Origin: JAEUKA01 sp035328405
GTDB taxonomy: Bacteria; Myxococcota_A; Polyangia; Palsa-1104; JAEUJZ01
Length of the DNA: 64,000 bases
Direction of reading: 5' to 3'
Assembly: GCA_035328405.1 (NCBI GenBank)
Contig: DAOLIT010000003.1
Coordinates: forward strand, 58,446-122,445
Within the stretch, counting starts at the first letter, position 1. Each line of letters opens with the position of its first letter. The translations under genes and the position numbers were made by a program. This document shows positions 8,043-16,764 of the stretch, in pieces. Below the pieces are notes generated by a model that was given only the letters and a program-made list of their open reading frames with translations, was not told the origin of the DNA and searched no databases.

Positions 8043-9593
8043 CTACTTCGAGGTGTAAAAGTCGATCGCAGGCAACGGCTTCTGGTCTGCATCCACCCCG
8101 CCGACAAACATCGTCAAATCGTTTTCAAGCGGGACGGCCAAGTGCTCCGCACGGGCCTTCGGCATCGCGAAAGCGGGGCGGCTTGCTCGACCTGTTTCCG
8201 TCGAAAACGCCTCGCAATCGGCCAGCACTTTGTTGTTTTTGTCAAAACCACCACAGACAACAAATTCCCCCGCGCTTTCGTGCAAGCTAGCCGCAAACCG
8301 CGCGGTTTTCAGCGTGCCCGGCTGCTCTGCAAACGTGCGCGCCGATACATCCACCACCAGGGCCGAATCGAGCACCGTTTTGGCCCGAGCCGCATCCTCG
8401 GTATACCCGCCCACCAGCCAAGCCTGGCCCGTCTTGAGTTTTGCCGCGACGTGGCCCCGGCGCGTTTGGGGCGCTCCGCCCGCGAACACAAGTGCAGCAA
8501 ATTGGTTTTGCTCCGGGGAGTACAGTTCAGCGACGGATTTCAGTGCTGTGGCATCCGCAAACGACAGACCCCCAAACACGAGAATGCCCGTCGCCAGCGC
8601 CGTCATGCTGTGCTGATAACGAGGCACAACCATCGCTGTCGAACGTCCTCCCGCCGGTTGCACCACCGCCACGCCCAGCCGCGTCACCGTGTCCGAACCC
8701 TCGGCTGGAAACCGTTTGACCAACACCGCTTGTCCGCTCGCCTGCTCGCTCGTCGGGCCCAGCAAACCCCCAGCCACCAAAAATACGCTGTCTTGAATTT
8801 CAACCGAGCCCGGCGCGTACAGACCCGGCTTCCCGATGTCGCCGATTTCTGCGGACGGTTTGCTCCACACGTCTTTGAGCGTGCTGACCGACGGATCGAA
8901 TTTCTCCGTCTGCGTCGCCAATTCCTGCCCTTGAAAAGCCCCACCGACCAGCAACGCCTGCTGCCCAATCGTGCCGTCTGCGCTTGGCACCACCACCGCA
9001 CCCCGCCGACCTTGCGAGATCGTGCCCCCATCCAGCAATTGAAACGACGACGGCTTGAACATCCACGCCTGCGCCATGGGAAGCGTCCCCTCGGCCTCTC
9101 CACCGACGATGAGCGCCCCCAGACTCGGCTCGTTCGGGCTGCCTCGCCGACCTTTTAACGCGCACGCCGAAAGTGCCTTTCGACCTTGCGCTTTCGAGCG
9201 ATCGTCGCTGGGAAGCTGGAGCTCGCTGCTCGTCACAAAGCCCGGTTTCCCGACGTACACCGCCACCTCAGCATCCGAGCGTTGCAGCACAAACGTCGGC
9301 GTTCTTCCCCGCCCGACCACCTGCCCACCCGCATCGAGCGCCTCGAGCAGCAGTTGCCCCGTCTGGTTGTCTTGCGGCGATTCAATTTCGATCGTCGAGG
9401 TGAAACGGCCCGACGTGACCTGCGACGTCGTTTGTTTGTCGCCCAGCGTCATGCGCACTTGGTTCGCGGCCAAAAACGGGTCCTCGCTCCCAGGTGGAGT
9501 GATGACGCGAACCGTCAGACTGTGGTTCTTGCTGCACGAAAAGCCCACAAGTGACACAGCGACCCACAACACCCTACGTTTTGCATCGAACAT
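8043..9593 (-). CDS. Kelch-type repeat lipoprotein
   Basis: The product is 516 residues from ATG 9593; the frame stays open upstream only where it overlaps the DUF167 gene. An N-terminal hydrophobic segment ends in a lipobox-like GFSC (Cys ~20). Residues ~25-120 look like a beta-sandwich domain. The remainder carries Kelch-type blades with LVGGA, LVAGGLL, LVFGGLSF, LVGGYTED, FVVCGGFD and TMFVGGVD strands, plus PRYQHSM/TRRGHVAA turns. This suggests a surface or periplasmic beta-propeller for protein binding. It lies 53 bases after the DUF167 gene on the same strand and may be the last gene of a proC operon, although its function looks unrelated. Confidence 0.7.
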   Translation of the reverse strand: MFDAKRRVLWVAVSLVGFSCSKNHSLTVRVITPPGSEDPFLAANQVRMTLGDKQTTSQVTSGRFTSTIEIESPQDNQTGQLLLEALDAGGQVVGRGRTPTFVLQRSDAEVAVYVGKPGFVTSSELQLPSDDRSKAQGRKALSACALKGRRGSPNEPSLGALIVGGEAEGTLPMAQAWMFKPSSFQLLDGGTISQGRRGAVVVPSADGTIGQQALLVGGAFQGQELATQTEKFDPSVSTLKDVWSKPSAEIGDIGKPGLYAPGSVEIQDSVFLVAGGLLGPTSEQASGQAVLVKRFPAEGSDTVTRLGVAVVQPAGGRSTAMVVPRYQHSMTALATGILVFGGLSFADATALKSVAELYSPEQNQFAALVFAGGAPQTRRGHVAAKLKTGQAWLVGGYTEDAARAKTVLDSALVVDVSARTFAEQPGTLKTARFAASLHESAGEFVVCGGFDKNNKVLADCEAFSTETGRASRPAFAMPKARAEHLAVPLENDLTMFVGGVDADQKPLPAIDFYTSK

Positions 9594-9646
9594 GGTTTTT
9601 GCGTTTTCTTTTTGCTTGTCCGACTCGCTTTGGCGGACGGTTTTTC

Positions 9647-9961
9647 TTACGACGTTGCGTCGTCCGTCCCGACGAGCGCGCTGATTTTTCGGCAGAGTAT
9701 CCCCGCGTCTCCGCAAACCACCAGGGTTTTTTGTCGTCCTGTGTGTCCATGCCGCACCGCAACCTGGCTTTTTGCCACACCGAGCACCGACGCCACCGCA
9801 GTGCATACCGCCTCGTTGGCCGCGCCCTCGACCGGCGGCGAAGTCACCGCCACTTTCAAACGGCCTCCGTGCAGCCCGCCCACTTTCACACGCGACGCCC
9901 GAGGCATCACCCACACGTCGATTGACATCCCTTCCGCACACTCACGCCAAGGCACACCCAT
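9647..9961 (-). CDS. DUF167 (YggU-type) family protein
   Basis: The product is 104 residues. The core WVMPRASRVKVGG...LKVAVTSPPVEGAANEAV...VRHGHTGRQKTLVV matches the DUF167/YggU family, a small alpha/beta protein of unknown function often encoded beside proC and yggT genes. The start at 9961 overlaps the proC stop as TGATG, implying translational coupling. An internal ATG at 9928 (MSIDVW) would give the more typical 93-residue product and is preceded immediately by GGAAGG. A long upstream extension of the same frame is antisense-like shadow over proC and is not used. Confidence 0.85.
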   Translation of the reverse strand: MGVPWRECAEGMSIDVWVMPRASRVKVGGLHGGRLKVAVTSPPVEGAANEAVCTAVASVLGVAKSQVAVRHGHTGRQKTLVVCGDAGILCRKISALVGTDDATS

Positions 9962-10872
9962 CAGGAGCCCTTCTGCATCGCGCGCCGTTTTTCCGCATTT
10001 TGGATCGCGATCTCCCCAAGCTCTCGGCTTCTCCGCGTTGCTGCCTCGACCGCGTTCATGAGCGTCGTCCGCAGACCGCCCTCTTCCAGCGTATGAAGTC
10101 CCGCGATTGCCGTCCCCCCCGGCGACGTCACCATGTCCTTCAAGTGCCCCGGATGCTGACCCGTCTTGAGCAACAGTTTCGCCGACCCCAGCACGGTGTG
10201 AGCCGCCAACGCCAGGGCGTTGTACCGAGACAGCCCCACCTTCACGCCCGCATCCGACAGCGCCTCGATCACCAAAAACATGTACGCCGGACCCGACCCC
10301 GACAGCCCTGTGACCGCATCGAGCTGTTCTTCGTCCATCACCACCGTAAAACCCACCGCGCCAAACATTTTTTCCGCCAGTTTCACATCGTCTGGACTCG
10401 CCGAAGTGCTCGCTGCGATCGCAGTTGCCCCCGCTCCCACCAGTGCTGGCGTATTCGGCATGACCCGAATGATCCGCGTTTCCTTCGGCAAATGCGCCTC
10501 GAGCACTTGCAGCGGCACTCCTGCGGCAACCGAAACGCACAGGCAACGAGGCTTCAAATGCGGAGACACCTCGTCCATCACCCCGAGCAGCACCTGCGGC
10601 TTGACCGACAGCACCACCAGATTGGCCCGCCGCACCACGTCGATGTTGTGCGTCGTCATGTTGATTCCGTATTGCTCGCGCAGAAATTGACACCGACTGG
10701 CCCGAGGCTCAGAGCCCCAAATTTGTTCCGGTTTTACGAGCCCAGCCGACAAAAGCCCTTTGATCAGCGCCTCGGCCATGTTGCCCGTGCCCAAAAAGCC
10801 GATCGTGCCTGGCAGCGTCTCTTTTGGGTTGGTTGTCGTCGGATTTGTGGAAGAAGAAGCAGTTTCACTCAT
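9961..10872 (-). CDS. proC: Pyrroline-5-carboxylate reductase
   Basis: ProC reduces 1-pyrroline-5-carboxylate to L-proline with NAD(P)H, the last step of proline synthesis. The 303 residues start with a short Ser/Thr/Asn tail and then the Rossmann motif GFLGTGNMA (~25-33). Family marks follow: VKPQ, RVMPNTPA, the catalytic-region signature TGLSGSGPAY (~185-194) and SPGGTAIAGL near the dimer helices. Length is slightly above the usual ~270 because of the N-terminal tail. It is coupled to the DUF167 gene downstream. No other proline gene is in the window. Confidence 0.95.
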   Translation of the reverse strand: MSETASSSTNPTTTNPKETLPGTIGFLGTGNMAEALIKGLLSAGLVKPEQIWGSEPRASRCQFLREQYGINMTTHNIDVVRRANLVVLSVKPQVLLGVMDEVSPHLKPRCLCVSVAAGVPLQVLEAHLPKETRIIRVMPNTPALVGAGATAIAASTSASPDDVKLAEKMFGAVGFTVVMDEEQLDAVTGLSGSGPAYMFLVIEALSDAGVKVGLSRYNALALAAHTVLGSAKLLLKTGQHPGHLKDMVTSPGGTAIAGLHTLEEGGLRTTLMNAVEAATRRSRELGEIAIQNAEKRRAMQKGS

Positions 10873-10967
10873 GGCTGCGGATGGTAGCGCGATGCACGTC
10901 CTTCCTGTCTGCGAAAAACAGCACGCGACATCCCCCGCAAAGCCGCCAAAACGGGCAGACTACGGCA

Positions 10968-11519
10968 ATGGCCAGTGGCGAAAAGCGATTTGAACCAGCA
11001 GAAGTTCGCGACATTTTGCGACGGGCGCAACAACGGGACCGCGCCCTCTCCCGGCAGTCTGAAACCGCCGGTTTGACGGCCCAAGAACTTCTGGAAAACG
11101 CCAAGGAACTCGGTTTTTCCGGGCAAGACATGCAGCAAGCCCTGGCCGAATTTGAAGCCGATCGCGAGGAACTCACCGCCCAGCAAGAGATCCGCCAGCT
11201 GGCCTACCGCCGCTTGTCCACCCATGCTGTCGTGTATGTCTCGATCCTGGCCCTCCTAACAGCCACCTCTGCATGGTCTGTGGGGCTCCCCCTTTTGATC
11301 CCCGCGATACTTTGGGGGATGCTTCTTCTTTTCCAGCTTCGCGGCACCCTTTTTCCTGACCCTGACAAGCTGCGCGAGCAAGCCAAGCAACGCATCCTGA
11401 CCCAGAAGCTCAAGACCAGCGGCAAACAGTTCGGCACCGCCCTCGCAACAGGGGCCGCGAAACTTCTAGAACTCTCCGCCAAGAAAATCGACGCAGGAGT
11501 CAAGCAACTCGACAAGTAG
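10968..11519 (+). CDS. 2TM-domain membrane protein
   Basis: The product is 183 residues from ATG 10968. The N-terminal ~75 residues are charged and helical and resemble short regulatory helices (AEVRDILRRAQQRD, LTAQELLENAKELG). Two transmembrane helices follow (HAVVYVSILALLTATSAW and LPLLIPAILWGMLLLF) in the arrangement of the 2TM family, then a basic amphipathic tail with coiled-coil character. In known relatives this module sits next to LytTR or other signalling domains; here it stands alone. The function is unknown, probably an inner membrane scaffold or sensor. It is divergent from proC and convergent with the MFS gene. Confidence 0.65.
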   Translation: MASGEKRFEPAEVRDILRRAQQRDRALSRQSETAGLTAQELLENAKELGFSGQDMQQALAEFEADREELTAQQEIRQLAYRRLSTHAVVYVSILALLTATSAWSVGLPLLIPAILWGMLLLFQLRGTLFPDPDKLREQAKQRILTQKLKTSGKQFGTALATGAAKLLELSAKKIDAGVKQLDK

Positions 11520-11528
11520 CGAAGCCGT

Positions 11529-12749
11529 TCATTCGACGGAAGTACGCACCTGCTGATTTCGCTCTGCTTTTTCAAATTGATAGATAAACAACGGCATAAG
11601 AAGCGTTGCAACGATTGAGATCATACTTAATTTGTCAATGCCGCCTAGCCTCTTATCGAGTGTTTCATACAAAAGCAGTGAACCAAGACTGCTGCCGCAT
11701 GCGGATGCAAGATGTTGAACCGCAGATTGAATGGATTGATATCGCGCTCTTTCGTTCGCTGCGCCAACCCGACTGCTCGCTGCCCCAACACACACGTTTC
11801 GAGCCGTTCCCGAAACAAGAAAACCCACAAAAACCACAACAATCGGCACGATATTGTGCCCAGGCAAAAAACCAACGCCAATCACGATCGACAGAAGGAT
11901 ACTCGTGAAGAACATCACAGGTTGCGTTCCCAATCCATCCACGAGTCTTCCGACAAATCGCATCGAAAAGAACGTACACAGACCTCCAATCGCATACAGA
12001 TATTCCAGATCCGTTCGTGGCATCCCGCAATTCATGATCAAATAGGGCGCAATGTTTGGAATGATTGCGAAAGCGCCGATGTTGCTCAGTGCCACAGACG
12101 CAAGTGACCATTTTACGTTTTTTCGCTGCAAGAGTTCCCGCAAACTACATTGGACTTCTTTCCGAGATAGATGCGCAGTCATCCGCGGCAAGACTGCTTT
12201 GATAAAGAACATCACAAGCACACCCAAGCCCGATACTGCGAAAAACGGCGTCCGAAAGCTCCCCTGGCGAGCCAGCCACAGACCCATGGGAACGCCTGCA
12301 ACCGATGCAACTGAAAACGCGCCCATGACCGCACCAATCGCGCGTCCTCGTCGGTGAATCGGCACCAAATCCGTCAGAGCAGAAATCGCCAGCGACGTAG
12401 CTGGGCCTCCAAACAAACCTGCCAAAAGCCGCGACGCCATCATGCTTTTGAAACCCACCGCAAAACCGCCTGCCACCGTCCCCAGAATCAAACCCAAAAG
12501 CGCCCACAAAAGCGCCTTTTTTCGATCGAACCGGTCCAGCACCCACGCCCCCAAAAGCCCCGCCCCACACGCCGCCACCGCATAAGCCGCCCCCAAAAGC
12601 CCCAATAGCGACGCCCGAATCCCCAACTGGACCGAAAAATCCGGCCCCAGCGGCATAATCATCATAAAGTCCAGGATGTTGACGAATTGGACGGTGCCGA
12701 GGAGGAAGACGGCGAGGCGTTCCTGCTTGGGCACGGGCTGCGAATCCAT
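11529..12749 (-). CDS. Major facilitator superfamily transporter
   Basis: The product is 406 residues from ATG 12749, with ~12 hydrophobic helices. The MFS signature between helices 2 and 3 appears as GAWVLDRFDRKKALL, and helices 4-5 carry LFGGPATSLAISALTDLVP...RGRAIGAVMGAFSVASVAGVP, typical of drug/arabinose-efflux-like (DHA1) transporters. The substrate is unknown. AAGG 7 bases before the ATG serves as ribosome binding site. The 3' half (11.5-12.2 kb) is more AT-rich than neighbouring genes. It follows the lipoprotein gene after 29 bases, so they may be co-transcribed. Confidence 0.85.
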   Translation of the reverse strand: MDSQPVPKQERLAVFLLGTVQFVNILDFMMIMPLGPDFSVQLGIRASLLGLLGAAYAVAACGAGLLGAWVLDRFDRKKALLWALLGLILGTVAGGFAVGFKSMMASRLLAGLFGGPATSLAISALTDLVPIHRRGRAIGAVMGAFSVASVAGVPMGLWLARQGSFRTPFFAVSGLGVLVMFFIKAVLPRMTAHLSRKEVQCSLRELLQRKNVKWSLASVALSNIGAFAIIPNIAPYLIMNCGMPRTDLEYLYAIGGLCTFFSMRFVGRLVDGLGTQPVMFFTSILLSIVIGVGFLPGHNIVPIVVVFVGFLVSGTARNVCVGAASSRVGAANERARYQSIQSAVQHLASACGSSLGSLLLYETLDKRLGGIDKLSMISIVATLLMPLFIYQFEKAERNQQVRTSVE

Positions 12750-12778
12750 CAAACTGCCTTGTGTTGAAATCGGTAAAC

Positions 12779-14329
12779 TTACGGATTGTAGATGAGCGCC
12801 GTGCCTGATCCACCAACGGCGATAATCGTCGAGCTGTTTACGGCATAAACGCCATAAAGGGGCTGAGCAGTATTGGTCGCAATTTTGCTCCAGTTGGTCC
12901 CATTCCACATCAACGCAGTACCTCCATCCCCGACAGCGAATATCATGCTATCGTTTGCGCCAAACACGCTTCGCAGCGTCGTTGTGGTACCACTCGTCAT
13001 CGATGTGAAATTTTGTCCATCTCCAGACGGACGCCGCGCAATTGTACCGTTTTTGCCGACCACGTAGATAGCTGATGAATTGGCCCATACACCAAGAAGA
13101 TCGTTGTTTGTATTGGTTGTTTGCTTCCAATACAAAAGAGAAGCATATCTCTCACAAAAGTCTGACGTGCCAGAAAAAAAGTGTTCTTCGGAACCGGGCA
13201 CAAACGAAATCCCGGTCAATGAATTGGAATTGATATTCACGTACCCAGCCGGTCTTTCCCACTTTTTATTGCCGTCCCAGCGCACATACATGTCACCATT
13301 TCCAACCATGTATATGTTTCCTGATGTATTTGCGCCGATACCATTGATGGCGGACTTAAGAAGACTATTTGTATTTGAATTCCACTTTGTTCCATCGAAC
13401 GTAAGAAGACTGCTTCCATCGCCTCCGGCAAGCAACAAAGCAGGTTTGTCCTTCGGGGCAGTAATTGCGCGCAGATTTGTTGAGACACCACTACTCATCG
13501 ATGACCATGCCTGCCCGTCCCATTTCAAGATCGTCCCATTAGCCCCGACGGCGTACATATCATTTTGACTTTGGCCCCAAACGGCAAAAAGGTCGTTGGT
13601 GGTTCCAGTCGTCGGCATCGGACAGAATCCCTGGCATTTGTCAAATGTTGCCGTGACGATTGTGTCTTTTGTAATGGTAAAAGTACATTCCTTTGCTATT
13701 CCACTACAGCCATCTGTCCACCCAATAAATAGATCGTCCACAAGTCCCTTTTTGTCCGGTTTTGCAGTGAGTTTGACTTGCGTCCCAGGAGGAAACTCGC
13801 GGATTTGGGTTTTGCACGACTGATCGCAGACCAAGTCCGGTGAAGACGTAGTCACTGTCCCCAAGCCTGTACCCGCTTTTTGCAACGTAAGTACATACGC
13901 ATTGATACCGCATGATCGATAGGATTTGAGCACAACTGCGGCCTCCACGTCGTAGCTCGTATCTTCCTCGATTTGCAGCACTGCTGAGCCATTGCCGAGC
14001 ACGCAATCCGTAGTCAGAGCTTCCAAATCAAATCGGGTCTCGCCTCGTGTTCCGGCAGGAAGTTCGACGGTAAAGAGCGTCAGCGGATCACTGCCCGAAA
14101 ACCGTTGTTCCTTGCTCGTTCCATTCGCCGTCACCTTCAAAGACAGCGCGTTTGTTCCGATGGGCAGATCCAAGACATGCAGCGTGACAAACGGGCCCCC
14201 TTTCGCGCACGACAGAAACAAAAAACCCACGCACAGGAGGAGCACCCGGAACCCCTTTTGCATACTTCTTGACATTCTGCCTTGCCGGACCAGCGTTCGT
14301 GGTGAAGACGTATGGAATGTTTTGGTCAT
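12779..14329 (-). CDS. Lipoprotein with repeat (propeller-like) C-terminal domain
   Basis: The product is 516 residues from ATG 14329, which has a good AGAGG site 8 bases upstream. A start at 14275 or 14263 would give a more standard lipoprotein signal peptide ending in FLSC-AKGG. A beta-sandwich region (~45-160) is followed by a segment resembling a bacterial divergent InlB-type repeat (GTVTTSSPDLVCDQSC...GWTDGCSG...TFTITKDTIVTATF). Residues ~280-516 carry repeated blades such as NDMYAVGANGTILKWDG, AIYVVGKNGTIARR, MIFAVGDGGTALMWNG and TIIAVGGSGTALIYN, a repeat type common in myxobacterial surface lipoproteins. The gene is AT-richer than its surroundings. It is 11 bases behind the PEGA gene, so likely in one operon. 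Confidence 0.7.
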   Translation of the reverse strand: MTKTFHTSSPRTLVRQGRMSRSMQKGFRVLLLCVGFLFLSCAKGGPFVTLHVLDLPIGTNALSLKVTANGTSKEQRFSGSDPLTLFTVELPAGTRGETRFDLEALTTDCVLGNGSAVLQIEEDTSYDVEAAVVLKSYRSCGINAYVLTLQKAGTGLGTVTTSSPDLVCDQSCKTQIREFPPGTQVKLTAKPDKKGLVDDLFIGWTDGCSGIAKECTFTITKDTIVTATFDKCQGFCPMPTTGTTNDLFAVWGQSQNDMYAVGANGTILKWDGQAWSSMSSGVSTNLRAITAPKDKPALLLAGGDGSSLLTFDGTKWNSNTNSLLKSAINGIGANTSGNIYMVGNGDMYVRWDGNKKWERPAGYVNINSNSLTGISFVPGSEEHFFSGTSDFCERYASLLYWKQTTNTNNDLLGVWANSSAIYVVGKNGTIARRPSGDGQNFTSMTSGTTTTLRSVFGANDSMIFAVGDGGTALMWNGTNWSKIATNTAQPLYGVYAVNSSTIIAVGGSGTALIYNP

Positions 14330-14340
14330 GTTCTTGGCCT

Positions 14341-15276
14341 CTAAAAAGCAAAGTGATAAGTACCTGGAGTTCCATTGGGGGTGGGTTTTTGTGTTCCTAT
14401 AACCACCCCTGTGACAACGGCCCCTGCGGCCACTGCGCCTCCGATGGCTGCCCAAAACCACCATTTTTTATAAAGGGGAACTTTGGCTTCCGCAGAAAGA
14501 GGCGGCGGATCTTCGCCCGCTGTCAGGACAAATTCGAGCGAAAGTCGTTGAGATTCCGGTACTTCGATCTCTCTTTGCTCGGAACGAAATCCGGCGCTGC
14601 GCAAACTCAAAAGGTGTTTCCCGCTGTACGTGGTTCGCCGAAACGGAGTTACTCCCAATTCAACGCCATCGACGAAAACAAACGCCCCTGGTGGCTTGGA
14701 GGTGACATCGAGTTTTCCGCGCGACCTGGCTGCCTCCTCTACCACAGCTTTGGAAAGCAGATCCGACAGCATCTTCCCTGCCGCGTTCGTATCGCAACGA
14801 TTGCATGTGGCGCGCTGCGTGGCCCCCGTTGCACCAATGTCCGCGTGAAACCACTCAAGCTGAAATTCCCAATCAACCGGTTCACTTTTCGGCGCAACCG
14901 GCCCAGGCGGACGCTTTGCCTTCGCGACGACAGACACCACAAAACGGCTGTCCAAAAGTCGTCCGATCCGCTCCAAACACGCAGGCGTCCGACACGATTG
15001 CAAGCGTGCTTCTTCCTTCAAAATCATGTCGCGATCGGAAGGTGCCGAAACCTTGATCTGTTGATCGCCAAGTGTTTTTGTCAAAGCAGAATCAAAGTGC
15101 TTCTGTTCTGCTTCGCTTGATGAAGGCTCGATGATCGTGGGCAGCGCCGTTGCAGTTGTGTCTGCACGCGCAAAGGACCCGCCCAAAAGAAACACCCCGA
15201 TCCCAAACCACTTCCCCAAGTTCCAACGACTCGTGAAACTCGCCAGAGAGTCCCGTCTGAAAAATGCCCACCCCAT
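14341..15276 (-). CDS. PEGA-domain protein with signal peptide and C-terminal membrane helix
   Basis: The product is 311 residues. The signal region (FGIGVFLLGGSFARAD) is followed by a ~140-residue domain with PSDRDMILKEEARLQSC and CxxxxCLERIGRLL, a pattern seen in myxobacterial proteins that gauge or bind envelope partners. Residues ~185-240 form a PEGA domain (KLDVTSKPPGAFVFVDG..LGVTP..RTTYSGKHLLSL). A transmembrane helix (WWFWAAIGGAVAAGAVVTGVVIG) lies near the C-terminus. PEGA domains are extracytoplasmic beta modules of poorly known function, often linked to kinases or surface layers. It is divergent from the TPR/beta-barrel gene at 15369. Confidence 0.75.
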   Translation of the reverse strand: MGWAFFRRDSLASFTSRWNLGKWFGIGVFLLGGSFARADTTATALPTIIEPSSSEAEQKHFDSALTKTLGDQQIKVSAPSDRDMILKEEARLQSCRTPACLERIGRLLDSRFVVSVVAKAKRPPGPVAPKSEPVDWEFQLEWFHADIGATGATQRATCNRCDTNAAGKMLSDLLSKAVVEEAARSRGKLDVTSKPPGAFVFVDGVELGVTPFRRTTYSGKHLLSLRSAGFRSEQREIEVPESQRLSLEFVLTAGEDPPPLSAEAKVPLYKKWWFWAAIGGAVAAGAVVTGVVIGTQKPTPNGTPGTYHFAF

Positions 15277-15368
15277 CCCCCAATCCTACTACGATCCCAC
15301 TGTGAACATGCGGCGAAAAGTGGCCGGAAGACACAAGCCCAAACGAACCAAGTGATAGGATGATCCCC

Positions 15369-16697
15369 ATGTGCTTTCGTGTGCTTGCTTGGGTCGTGAC
15401 AGCAGCCCTGCTGTGCGCCCAAGGAGCCCTTGCACAGACAGAGCACAGCGGTCCGCACGACGAACTTGGTGAGGCACTCGCACTTGTGAAGTCGCAGAAG
15501 TACGCGCAGGCCATTCCCCTTTTGCGTGCGACGCTCGCATCGGCGGAATTCCAAACAGAGAAAGTGCGAAAAGAGGTCGCTCTTTTGCTGGGAATTTGCC
15601 TGTTTCGGGAGCACGACTTCCGCTCGGCAGAGCCTCTGCTTCGCGAAGCCGCACAAAGTACAGAGCCCAAAACAAGGGATTCTGCACGCATCTTTTTAGG
15701 ACTCCTTTTGGATGAGCAGGACGCTTTCGGTGAAGCACAAACGCAGCTTGGCAAAGTATCCGGGTCACAAACCTTTGGAGGGGCAGCACAAACGCTGCTG
15801 TCCCGGCGTCGCCCAAATCGAATTCTCGTTTCCCTTTTGGTCGCGCCAGAATACGATGGAAATGTTCGTCTCACAGACACCGCAAATTGGTATGTGAAGC
15901 CGGATTCCTCGTCGGATGGAGACGTGTTGTTCTTGGCAACTTTGGGATTCCGTCCGTTTTCGTTCCCATTGACGTTTGGGAATGCCATTTCCTATCGTCA
16001 ACAACTCACGCTGCGAGATTACAGTCTGCTGCTCAACTCCACCTGGCTTGGGTATTCCTATGCAGGTTCCAGGCACAGGTTCCGTGTACAGGGTTCCATG
16101 AACTTTGCGTGGTTAGGGGGTTCCTATCTGTTCTGGGATGTTCTAGGTCAATTGAACTATCGACTGCGCATCCATTCGGAACTTGGCGTTGCACTCAAGT
16201 ACGATGTTCGGCAAAGGAGTTTTGCTCCCGCCGAATACCAATCGTTCTCGGGACAGATCCATGACGGTCTTGTGGAAGTCAGTTATGGGACTTCTCCCAA
16301 GCCTGTTCTTTTTGGCATGGGATATGAACTCCTGCGAGAACATCTTGCCCCCCCTCTTTCACCCCTTTCCCCGATCGATGACTACCGAGCTTGGGCTCAC
16401 GGTGCAAAACTGCGTTTGCAAGTTCGACTGCACAAGCGCATCGAATGGAGTTTGCAAGCACAGTACCTACGCCGTCAGTTTGACTACATTCCGGGCCCCG
16501 AAGAGACCGGAGCAGAGGGTTCTCCGCGCCAGGATCATTTTTTCTCTACAGAGACCACCTTTTCTATCCGTTTTGCCGAGTATTTCGAGGCCTTTTTCGG
16601 TGCATCGTTCACGGTCAATGACAGCAATTGGGCTGTGTTTTCGTATCAAAAACCAACCGCGTTTGCCGGTTTGAGTACACATTTTGGCTTCCTCTAA
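15369..16697 (+). CDS. Outer membrane protein: TPR region followed by beta-barrel
   Basis: The start is ATG 15369, placed 8 bases after AGGA; an upstream ATG (15360) adds three residues. The 442-residue protein has a signal peptide (VLAWVVTAALLCAQGALAQ), ~110 residues of TPR-like helices (QKYAQAIPLLRATL, EHDFRSAEPLLREAAQ) and a C-terminal region of alternating beta strands ending in FSYQKPTAFAGLSTHFGFL, consistent with an outer membrane barrel. The layout resembles Slam-type surface lipoprotein assembly modulators and similar TPR-barrel proteins, but the sequence is not close enough to assign that role. It is divergent from the PEGA gene and followed by nadB after 67 bases. Confidence 0.65.
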   Translation: MCFRVLAWVVTAALLCAQGALAQTEHSGPHDELGEALALVKSQKYAQAIPLLRATLASAEFQTEKVRKEVALLLGICLFREHDFRSAEPLLREAAQSTEPKTRDSARIFLGLLLDEQDAFGEAQTQLGKVSGSQTFGGAAQTLLSRRRPNRILVSLLVAPEYDGNVRLTDTANWYVKPDSSSDGDVLFLATLGFRPFSFPLTFGNAISYRQQLTLRDYSLLLNSTWLGYSYAGSRHRFRVQGSMNFAWLGGSYLFWDVLGQLNYRLRIHSELGVALKYDVRQRSFAPAEYQSFSGQIHDGLVEVSYGTSPKPVLFGMGYELLREHLAPPLSPLSPIDDYRAWAHGAKLRLQVRLHKRIEWSLQAQYLRRQFDYIPGPEETGAEGSPRQDHFFSTETTFSIRFAEYFEAFFGASFTVNDSNWAVFSYQKPTAFAGLSTHFGFL

Positions 16698-16764
16698 GAC
16701 CGCCGATATCAGGCTGCACGTTGTTTTTTCGTGACGAACAGGAAAAACGCGCCAAGATGCGCGC

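Noticed and set aside
7965..9158. 397-codon plus-strand open frame
   Set aside because: Antisense shadow of the Kelch lipoprotein gene, Arg/His-rich, with no start signal or known domain.
9962..10693. Upstream part of the DUF167 frame (348 codons in total)
   Set aside because: It lies on top of proC in a different frame, is Gly/Arg-rich, and DUF167 proteins are ~95-105 residues long.
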